Positions 16,175-64,000 of a stretch of 64,000 nucleotides of DNA are shown one piece after another (position 1 is the stretch's first letter; each line of letters opens with the position of its first letter). The notes below the pieces were generated by a model that was not told the origin of the DNA, ran no database searches, and was given only the letters and a program-made list of their open reading frames with translations. A program made the translations under genes and the position numbers. The stretch is from Amorphochlora amoebiformis (lineage: Eukaryota > Cercozoa > Chlorarachniophyceae), in assembly GCA_054601695.1 (NCBI GenBank), contig BAAHQB010000307.1:1-64000 (forward strand), written 5' to 3'.

Positions 16175-17486
16175 ATTATCTTCTGATTTCCTGATTATCC
16201 CCAAATCGAAACAAAGGATTCGAGAAGTGAGCTTAGTGGAAAATATGTGTGAGGCCTTTCGTGGGTGTTATGTATGATGACTTTGTGTCCTTGGTTGGCA
16301 TGATCCAATCTACAGTAGAAGCGTGTTGTCACAGCCTTTTTCGAAACTTGACAAGAAATACTTGGGTTTCCTGTGGGTGAGGAATTGATTGGTGAGAAAT
16401 GCGAACATTTTCAAGGGTCTCGAAATCGCAAGAATCAATCAAGTCACTTTTAATTTCTTTTCATTGCCGGGAGGACAGTGTGTATAGGTACGTTTTTCCC
16501 TTTGTGATTCTGCGAGTGTGCGCGAACGCGTTCCGATGTCGGAGGATGGGCGACCGGAAGCTTTCGCACCGAACCGCGTTTTTGCGCGTGAATCTTAGAC
16601 CGAAGCTTTTGTTTTTCTCGAAGCAATACGAGATCTAGGTGAGACTGCCCAATATATTATTTTTTCGTTCAATATTCTGGGGGTTGCTTTGGGGGGTCCA
16701 AAACTCCAAGTCAAAAGCGGTGCCCCTAAGGGCCCCCTGCATTTTTCTTTCTGGCCGATTTCGCCAAGAATCCAGATGCGCACTGTGGCTATACCCCGGC
16801 GAAAACCGTATTTTTCGATTTCAAGGAGGTATTCCACGGTATTTTACCTCCGTTTCATACAAACTCACGGTCCAACTGGTAAAATATGGCATTTTATTAG
16901 GGTGTGACATGGTGGAATGTCACCTTCCTTTCGTTGTACACGTGTCATCTGTTATTTGACACGTGTACATATTCGCGGGCTGCTGTTTCCCGTTCGACTC
17001 GAAACCATGCTACCTAGAATGCTCGAAAGTCGTGTCAGACAGCCGCAGTCGCGGAAGTGCAGGCTGGGCCGTCAGGCTCGAGCCTGATTATGAAGTGTGA
17101 TTCACTCTGGTTCGGAGTGCCAGTTTGAGCTCTTCTTGTCTCCTAGAGTCTCCAAAAGTCTCCGAACGTCTCTCGTCGTCAACCCGAGGCCCTATCGTCG
17201 GAGGCCCGGCTTTTCGTTCGTAATTATTATGCTACGTGGAACATGATCGATTGATAGTAGGAGATTTAAAGACTGAGTTTTTTACAGGTACAAGCAATTG
17301 CGAATTGTAAACTATCGAATTTCTAGAAATTGTTTTGAACTAAAATGTGTTAACAATAATTGGCGTAACAGTGTATTCTAAGGAATAGCTTTTTTTTGGA
17401 GCCAACGATATACTCAGTGACCGTTGGCTGCCATGCTAAGCACTAAAATCTACTGGATTTGGAATACGTGGACTTTGAATCATTAA
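16170..17486. other. Long unique region with no recognised exon
   Basis: Balanced composition and CpG-containing. Short ORFs occur on both strands but none has family similarity. It lies directly upstream of the hAT coding region and may be the 5' part of that element, but no terminal inverted repeat or target duplication was located. It contains the palindrome 16936-16968. Confidence 0.35.
16936..16968. other. Perfect 12-bp inverted repeat
   Basis: GTACACGTGTCA is followed after 9 nt by its exact complement TGACACGTGTAC. It could form a hairpin or bind a dimeric factor. The CACGTG core occurs in both arms. Confidence 0.8.
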
Positions 17487-17550
17487 ATGTTGAGAAATCT
17501 TGAGAAATCTTGCGATTACAAATTTACAATATTATTAGCGCGCGAGGCCC

Positions 17551-18150
17551 TTGATCAGGAAGGGGGGCAGGCATCAGGTGAGGAGGGGGGAGAGTCTCAG
17601 AATGCACCAGAGCTTCCAAACTTCCAGTCTGAGGTTACGGTTGAACACCCAGGGCAGCAAAACGCCGAGGGGGACGCCAAGGGACGTGGGGCAATGCCAG
17701 TGGAAGACAAGGATGGAGCTCCAGAAAGTGCTGAAGCCATTTGCTACGGTCACCAGCACATTGAGTGGTACGAAGTACTGCACCGCTTCTCTTGTGTTAA
17801 TCATGTGGAAGCGACTGATCAAAACGCTGGAGAAGCTTCGGTTGAACGTCAGGAACCTTTCTATTCGGCGAACCATCTCGTCTCTGCTTCAGTTTCTTGG
17901 TCACATGTGGGACAAGCATATGACCGCCGAGATGAACTCTGTGTGGATTAGAGCTTCCACCGTTGACCCCAACTTCAAGAATTTGTCTTTTCTACCGCTG
18001 CTAGATTGGGGGTTTGGGACACTCTCTCTGACGTGGTGAGGACAGCAGCGAGCTCGATGGATATCGGGAACACCCAAGGAAGACATGTCAGAGGAGAAAA
18101 GTGAAAGCGATGGTAAATTTTATATGTGATGCAAATGTTTTCGTTTATCA

Positions 18151-18230
<80 letters not shown>

Positions 18231-18280
18231 TATATTTGTGTATGTAAATGTGTATTTATATAGAATCGTGTGTAATACTC

Positions 18281-18319
<39 letters not shown>

Positions 18320-18557
18320 GTTTATATATATGTATATGTTTATATATATGTTGAACAGTACACATATTGCACATGCATAAAATACACATATACACCCATA
18401 ACGCACACACACACGCATATACACATATATATTATTTACAAAAATGAATGTTTGTGAACACATTTTCATAGGTGTAATTTTCACAGGTGTAATATGCACA
18501 CATGTACATGTAGTACACACATACATACATGTACATATATACATACATCATATATAT

Positions 18558-18603
<46 letters not shown>

Positions 18604-18608
18604 CATTC

Positions 18609-18649
<41 letters not shown>

Positions 18650-19146
18650 CATACATACATTTATATATATTTACTAAACACACATTGTATACAAAAACGT
18701 GTTACACATGTACACACATATTGATATATTATATATGCATTATGCTCACATAAAAATGGAAATGTATGTGTCACTTGTGTGTGGAAGTACCACACCTAAA
18801 TGTGTATGTATACATAGGCGGGCTAGTGAGTTTGGAGGACGATTACACTTCCAATACCCCAACCACTAGTAAAATGATCACGTCGGAAATCCAAAAATAT
18901 CGTTCCTGGGATGTTCCGAATAGAGTGGATCCTCTCAAATGGTGGCGGGATAATCGCAACGCTTTCCCAATTCTCTCTCAAGTTGGCAGAGTGTATCTGG
19001 GAGTCCATGCCACAAGCACGGAGAGCGAGCGAACTTTTTCGAAGTGTGGGTTCTTGAAAAGTTGGCGCCGAAACAGGATGGGGAGTGATTTACTAAGTGC
19101 AATTATTTACTTGAATGCATGTTCAAAAATTGATTGGCTGGTGTGA
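17551..19146 (+). pseudogene. hAT-family transposase, decayed
   Basis: Two coding blocks are joined by a probable intron (donor GATG|GTAAAT at 18113, acceptor CATAG before 18818, phase 1 on both sides). The first block reads LQKVLKPFATVTSTLSG, then ASLVLIMWKRL and ASTVDPNFKNLSFLP, as in the hAT catalytic core (L.PF..AT..LSG; A..LDPRFK). The second ends with the hAT dimerisation domain: VDPLKWWRDNRNAFPILSQV, ATSTESERTFSKCGF and SWRRNRMG, stop at 19146. Near 18003-18037 the conserved reading moves to another frame (VWDTLSDVVRTAASS) and the original frame has a TGA, so the gene is broken. No intact N-terminal BED finger was found. It is a relic of a class II element. Confidence 0.8.
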
Positions 19147-19201
19147 CTAGAATGATCATTGGAATGTCGAAGCTCGGCATCGTCTATAGATCGTTAATAA
19201 C

Positions 19202-19512
19202 TTGGCGGCGCTAAAATATAAGACATATATTCAAATTCGACGTTAAAATAATGAATATTTGTTCGTGGAATTATTCGAATTTCAATTTCTTAATAGAATT
19301 AATATTAATACTGATTATTCGAATTTATTCGAATAATGATTTTTTTAGAATTATTGGCGGCGCTAAAATATATATAAGACATATATTCAAATTCGACGTT
19401 AAAATAATGAATATTTGTTCGTGGAATTATTCGAATTTCAATTTCTTAATAGAATTAATATTAATACTGATTATTCGAATTTATTCGAATAATGATTTTT
19501 TTTAGAATTATT
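19202..19512. repeat. Tandem duplication, about 153-bp unit x2
   Basis: A unit starting TTGGCGGCGCTAAAATAT and ending GAATAATGATTTTTTT occurs twice, nearly identical, differing by a few AT repeats. The near identity implies a recent event. It lies just 3' of the hAT coding region and may belong to its 3' end. Confidence 0.95.
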
Positions 19513-20299
19513 CTAGAATTATTCGAATAATTTTTCCCTTATAATCTCTTACGAATCTAGGCTAGCTAGTTAATAGAATTTTAATAGAATTATTCGAATT
19601 CGAATTTGTTAACAGAATTATTCGAATAATTTGAATAATTCCGTTAAAAACACAATTTATGATATAAGTTTAAAAAACGAAAATTACAACATTCTAGACA
19701 TTATGCGTGCAAAGATATTTAGTGCTGCAAAATGATACTATGGCGCACACATTTAAATATCAATGCTTCAATGTTTATTTGATGATATAATTTAGACCAT
19801 CGTTATTGTCCTCACCAAGTCTGCGGACGAATCGGATTTCTAGATTCTAGCTTTAAGTTCTGCAACCAGGAAAATCGAGCGGGGAGAGTGTACAATGTTC
19901 TGTCTATTCAATAGTACTATACATAGTTGTCTCTGCCAACTTGCCAGCATCTATGCCAAAGCACTGTCGGACAAACCAGATTAATCATGGACTACTTATA
20001 AGTCAGTGAAGCTCAATCTACTCATCTTACACAGGTACTCGAAATATACAGATTAGATGTGATAGTATTTATTCGATGGATATTTACGAGTTTAGATGGA
20101 GCCTACGGGAGTCTAGGCAACATGTGCATGAAGTAGGTCTAGTCTAGTAGCGTAGTACTAATAGGTTGGATGGAGGTAGTTGAAGGTCGATCTAGACCGT
20201 CCTGGGTTGAAGCGGAGTCCATCTCTAGCATATACTCGATCTTCACGACTCACAACCCTTAGTCACGCTCTAGACTCTTAGATTATTGTCTGCCTCAAA
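19513..20299. other. Intergenic, no gene recognised
   Basis: AT-rich sequence with many ATTCGAAT palindromes to 19640, then unique sequence rich in CTAG tetramers. No exon on either strand shows family similarity. Confidence 0.4.
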
Positions 20300-20463
20300 C
20301 TCACTCCATCTACTAGATCTATCTATAGTCACTTAGTGTCTAGAGTGTCAAACTCAAACGTCTAGAGTGTCAAACTCAAACTCAACCTCGGATCTAGTCA
20401 CTTAGTGTCTAGAGTGTCTCAGATCTAGTCACTTGGTGTCTAGAGAGAGTGTCTGAGATCTAG

Positions 20464-28909
<8,446 letters not shown>

Positions 28910-29039
28910 ATCGAGTCGATGGGAATGTGTCAACGAGTGTCACTGTGTGTGACAGTATTACTGAATCCGCGAAAAGAAAAAGCCATCCACTGTTAATTTG
29001 TCGGGTCGAATCACCAACTCACCAACAAGCCCGCAAGCT
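28910..29039. promoter_or_regulatory. Shared divergent promoter region
   Basis: Only 130 bp separate the predicted start codons of the cyclophilin gene (-) and Rpn6 (+). No TATA box is evident. TGTCAC (28938-28943) and its complement GTGACA (28949-28954) form a 6-bp inverted repeat with a 5-bp spacer, a possible factor site. Coregulation of two protein-quality genes is inferred from the layout only. Confidence 0.5.
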
Positions 29040-35187
<6,148 letters not shown>

Positions 35188-35806
35188 TGCTCATGCCCAT
35201 GGGCATGCTGATGCTCATGGCCATGGGTCTGTCTAGTCTGTGTGACGGGACGTCATCATCTAGGTCATGTGATGGCCATGGTCACGGCGAGATATTAGGG
35301 AGACTCCCGCTCAGGAAGAACGGTTTGTATTGTAGGCCTTAGCTAGTTAGTGAGGGTTCGCGAGTCCATTTGACTAGAAGTGTGACGTCCTTTTGGAATG
35401 ACAGGCATTTGCTACTAGTGATCTGCTAGATCTGGGCCATTCCACTAGTTCTACCACAGTACTATCTAGACTATACTTAGTTCTAGACATTGCTCAACTA
35501 CTACTTTCATCACTGTTATATATACGGTGTGAATTACTTGAATAAACTATACTAAACTGGAGTCATCTTCTAGATCTTGGATAACAGGATCTACCGAACT
35601 TGTTTTTGATCGACCTACACTGACTAGATTGACTAGATTTACTCCGTTACTACGATCATACCAGGCTTAAGAAATGGTACTAGATACATATTAGTATTAT
35701 ATAATTAATATATGCGTATCTACTCATACCAGGCTTAAGAAATAGTACTAGATACATATTAGTACTATATAATTAATATATGCGTACCTACTAGATCTAG
35801 AGTATA

Positions 35807-35866
<60 letters not shown>

Positions 35867-36706
35867 GAATGTCACAGTGTACATGTATTATCTAGCTAGT
35901 CTAGATTCAGTTACAATTATCGTACGTATACCAGTATACTGTATACCTAGAGAGACTATTATACGTACGTATACCAGTATACCTAAAGAGACTATTCTAG
36001 TATTATACGTACGTATACCAGTATACGTACGTGAAGTTCGTACGCACTAGACTAGACGTATGATCTAGGTACATGCATATGTGACATACATACGTACGTA
36101 GTACAATGTTATTATGTTATGCATCTAGTGCATTGCTTTAAAACACTCAACCGTTTGGTTCTAGTTGACAGTAGTTGTACCTCTTAGTTAGGGTAGATAC
36201 AACCTAGACAACATGCTATCGACGGATCGCGTTACTCTATATGTCACCAAACCGAGTCATAGATAATGTATATCAAGTTATCGTCACAGCTACAGTTGCA
36301 AGCTAGCTACACTCACTAAATGCAGTATACACTAGATACAGTGTGCTGCGGCATGCGTACGTATCATCGGATGCAGTCTATTTAGTGTACGTACTAGATG
36401 CAACTGTGCTAGCTACGTCTAGACGTATACCTACTTTTTCTTTTCGCCATTGCACCATATATATCTAGATATATGGTACCATCATATCAGTCATAACTGT
36501 ATATGGTCTAGATGGTGCTCTGTCTATGGAGCCTTTATACCGAATTTAGATATCGTATACGCGTAAAAGTGGTACCATTTTCCAGATTTTACTAGTATTA
36601 ATATTGTTTTCGAATCATACTAGTCATACCGAATCATACCGTAGATATACATTACGACAGTATTAATATATATACACATATATGTATACATACATATATA
36701 CATATG

Positions 36707-36758
<52 letters not shown>

Positions 36759-36763
36759 CTTGA

Positions 36764-36794
<31 letters not shown>

Positions 36795-36816
36795 ATATAG
36801 ATATATATTACATATG

Positions 36817-36872
<56 letters not shown>

Positions 36873-37017
36873 GTGTGTGTGTGTGAGTGTGTGTGTGCAT
36901 ATATACAACGGAGTAACACTAGAAGCATGATCAACTTAAATTGAAATTTATCTCACAGCTGGCCATGTATGCCGTGAATACATCATGTGCACACTCTACG
37001 CTATACCATGCATATAC

Positions 37018-37062
<45 letters not shown>

Positions 37063-37309
37063 TCGTGTAGCGTAGTACAGTACGGTGGTGCAGCGGTAGC
37101 TAGCTGCATCATCCGGACCAGTCTGAGCATAGCTATTTAGTTAACTCTCATATATATGCATAAATACATATAGATAGATATTAAAAAACATGATATTATT
37201 TATACTGCTAGCATATACAACGAGTTGGATATAATTATATCTTGTGAAATTTACATCATCTATCTGCACTAGCCTAGCTAACCCTAATATACTAACTATA
37301 CTGTACATT

Positions 37310-37354
<45 letters not shown>

Positions 37355-37387
37355 TTATACATAAATATACAAACATATGTGTATATA

Positions 37388-37444
<57 letters not shown>

Positions 37445-37556
37445 TAGAATAAAATTAGGATAACAACATCAATTTAAGCTGTTAAATCTCATAATATATA
37501 TTTGTATAATATGTACATATATTTGTATACATAAAATATATCAATGTTATACGTAG

Positions 37557-37615
<59 letters not shown>

Positions 37616-37728
37616 CTGAGGTCGATGCAGAGTAGGTTGTTAAGTTAATATTAGAAGAGACGATCTTGAATAGAAGCCTACAGGCTTCTCACTTGGCGAA
37701 ATCCGGATGCTTGTACTCGTGCTTGTAC
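35188..37728. other. Gene-poor interval between convergent genes
   Basis: Rpn6 and the esterase gene converge here. 35188-35350 contains the palindrome CATGCCCATGGGCATG near the Rpn6 stop. 35645-35800 is a tandem pair of about 79 bp (ATACCAGGCTTAAGAAATNG). 35915-36030 repeats ACGTACGTATACCAGTATAC three times. 36100-36650 is unique and rich in CTAG. 37080-37130 has a tRNA-like TGGTGCAGCGGTAGC without a foldable partner. The rest is (AT)n. No exon was recognised. Confidence 0.5.
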
Positions 37729-54630
<16,902 letters not shown>

Positions 54631-55581
54631 TAGACAAACTGCTTCCCACCCCCACCCCTCTCTTTTTCCCCTCCCCCTCCTTCGGAAGAAATCAGGCTGA
54701 TCGTTCTGAAGGTGTATCATTCCTATCTCCCCAGCCCTGTCTCCGCTCTTTTTGATCTCCTTAGCATGTCACTCTTGTCCTCTTTCCTTTCCTCCCCCTC
54801 AGAAAGAAAGGCACAAATCTTGCGGCGAATATTCATTTTTTTGGCGGTGGAGTACATGGATGTGAGATGCGGCCTGAGTCAGCGTTGAAATCGGGGAAAC
54901 AAGGGAGTTGGAGCTGCGAGTAGGGTTCCACCCCAGAAGGTAAATTGAGCACCCATGGAAGCACTGGTACTATAATACCCTCATAGTGTAACTCGATGGT
55001 GCCGATCGCACAGTCGTGGCGCCATGGAGTATTAGAGGTTTGCTCATACCCGCCATGGCACGTGTCCGAGTAGGTTCAGCGGAGACACCTGTCAAAAAAT
55101 GGAAGAAAAGCTGGAGATGGCATCGAATCGAGTGGTGTTGTCGCTGGTCCATCGAGTCTGTTGAAAAGCTCTCTCCCCACGTGTTTGTCCATTTCTCACT
55201 TTTCGTCATCGTTTTTATTAAATTTATAAATATTTTGGTTGGTTTGGCGATTATTCGACCAATGAGCGCGCCAACCACTCTCTTCTCCTAGCCTCTTTGC
55301 TTCGACCATCCGCTCTGTGGGGTCTACAATTTGCCGATTTGATGACCACTAGCGCATCAAAGACGTCTCCTCTCTCCAGCCCCTTCGGTTCGCTTCATCT
55401 GGTATGTGGGCTGCCTTTAGAATTACGGTTGTACAACTTTGCACAAGTGCCGGCGGATATACGACTATTTGTTGATTTATACAATACGAGTATACATTAC
55501 ATCCTGACTACTAATTTACAGTAATATTAACATTAATATTGTAACCTTCGTTAGATACTCGTATTCAATATTGCATAAACG

Positions 55582-55629
<48 letters not shown>

Positions 55630-55706
55630 TAAAGTGACACTAAAGGACTCTTTTCAATATATCGTTGTATTTGTTATTTATATCTAAATATATATTTATA
55701 TATATA

Positions 55707-55744
<38 letters not shown>

Positions 55745-56355
55745 TGAAGACATATAATAATAACGTTGCATGTGCTTTTTACAAATTATAATTAAACAAC
55801 TATGCTGCAGATATCATAGATTCATAATTATACTATAGATATACTATGATACAATCATTACGGTATATCACAGTATTATTATTATGTGCATATATGTTAT
55901 ATATCATAGTAACCATAGTTATTAATATATATATATATATATATGTATATATCTACCGTGTACTGAGTATTCCTACATGTATACCGGGCAAGGTAAGTTC
56001 CGAGATCATAGTCTTGTATAATACAGAATACAATTTGTAATTGTGTAATACTATGATTAGTTTATTACAATATTATCGTGTGATATTGGAATATTATCTA
56101 GATTATCTAGATTCAGTATCATATGGTTATATATCATGATACATAATTGATACAAAAAAGTCGCTTTGCATGGTATTATAATTATAGTATAAGTTACAAT
56201 ATCATATGATTCATATACAATGTATCCAGTAGGCCAAGTATATACTAGATATACCGTGGCACACCAATACTACGCATATATTTGTATATATATATATATA
56301 TATATAAATACATACATATACTAGTATACATACATATATATATATATATATATAA

Positions 56356-56396
<41 letters not shown>

Positions 56397-57060
56397 TAGA
56401 CTCATAGATTCATAGTATACACCTACAATGATATGAGTATAATACTATATGTATATGTGTATATGTATATATACTATATAAATATGTGTATATACGCGTA
56501 CAGTGTATAATATTAAATATATACATCTTACAATACTAGTATACATATATATATATATATATATAGAATATATATATATATATATACATGTATATATATC
56601 ATATATGTACACATGTACGTACGTATATGTACATCGATATGTATATCATTACATGATATACGATTATAGTGACTTATATAGATCTAGCTAGTCCGAAATG
56701 TGACATATCTAGATTATATATCTAGATTATATATCCAGATTATATCTAGATTATATATCTACTATGGACCTCATGCTGGTACTTCAGCTTCATATCATAT
56801 TATATAAATCTAGTAAATGCATGTACATTTTGATATATTTTCATATGATATTATATAAATCTAGTAATACACTTTCGTAGATATACATACATATATATAA
56901 TATATATATATATAGAATATACCATATTTTGAATAATGATAGTACATTCACGCGCATGAGTGCGAGGATGAGTGTGTGTAGAAACTTTACCACATCAGGG
57001 CCTACACGTGACTGCTATGGTAACTCACGCAGACTACTAGTTAATTTAAAACTGTTACTG
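54631..57060. other. Intergenic region between esterase copies, no confirmed gene
   Basis: 54631-55520 has balanced base composition and should contain the promoter of copy A. It includes GACCAATGAGCGCGCC (CCAAT-like) at about 55257. Overlapping ORFs on both strands (54970-55291, 55297-55524) lack family similarity; a CATCTG|GTATGTGG donor-like site is at about 55400. 55550-57000 is AT-rich, with repeated ATATATCTAGATT (56695-56762) and no exon. Confidence 0.45.
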
Positions 57061-57074
57061 ACAGTATCGAATAG

Positions 57075-64000
<6,926 letters not shown>

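Noticed and set aside
17574-17876. Minus-strand 100-aa ORF
   Set aside because: It is a shadow of the hAT coding region.
17487-17951. Acidic 154-aa plus-strand ORF
   Set aside because: It overlaps the hAT core in another frame. Only the 17551 frame carries hAT motifs.
37080-37130. tRNA-like TGGTGCAGCGGTAGC
   Set aside because: No matching acceptor or T arm.
54970-55291. Overlapping ORFs of about 100 aa on both strands upstream of esterase copy A
   Set aside because: No domain or splice support. Balanced base composition alone explains open frames of this length.

Overview
The window is nuclear DNA from a eukaryote with intron-rich genes and very repetitive non-coding sequence. The genes use GT-AG introns; some introns are only 60 to 110 nt, others are stretched to kilobases by long (AT)n tracts and minisatellites. 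The set of genes (an SH2 adaptor, proteasome Rpn6, a cyclophilin, PHB-depolymerase-like esterases, a hAT transposon and tRNA-derived SINEs) suggests a unicellular opisthokont or holozoan-type protist. That assignment is inference. There is no sign of prokaryotic organisation. Nearly all short ORFs rich in Y, I, H or T are translated (AT)n or (CA)n and are not genes.

Layout. 1-2.9 kb: AT tracts with a few exon-like islands. 3.16-5.15 kb (-): a small SH2-domain gene in eight exons. 6-11.5 kb: two SINEs, minisatellites and isolated exon candidates. 12.0-15.3 kb (-): a seven-exon gene of unknown family. 17.5-19.2 kb (+): a decayed hAT transposase gene. 20.46-28.91 kb (-): a ten-exon cyclophilin gene with a predicted N-terminal membrane anchor. 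29.04-35.19 kb (+): the complete 12-exon gene for proteasome lid subunit Rpn6/PSMD11, divergent from the cyclophilin gene across about 130 bp. 35.2-37.7 kb: gene-poor. 37.73-54.63 kb (-): a 17-kb gene of at least 21 exons for a PHB-depolymerase-like alpha/beta hydrolase with a C-terminal membrane anchor. 57.1-64 kb (-): a second copy of the 3' half of that gene, which runs off the window.

Exons were assembled by hand from splice sites, codon phase and family similarity. In the cyclophilin, Rpn6, SH2 and unknown genes every junction is in phase. In the esterase gene one linking exon was not found.

The most unusual pattern is that many minisatellites are not random intron sequence. Their repeat units look like copies of an adjacent exon edge, that is a splice site plus 10 to 20 nt of exon. 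This occurs at several introns of the cyclophilin, Rpn6, SH2 and esterase genes, so the introns seem to have grown by tandem amplification of their own splice junctions, leaving arrays of decoy splice sites.
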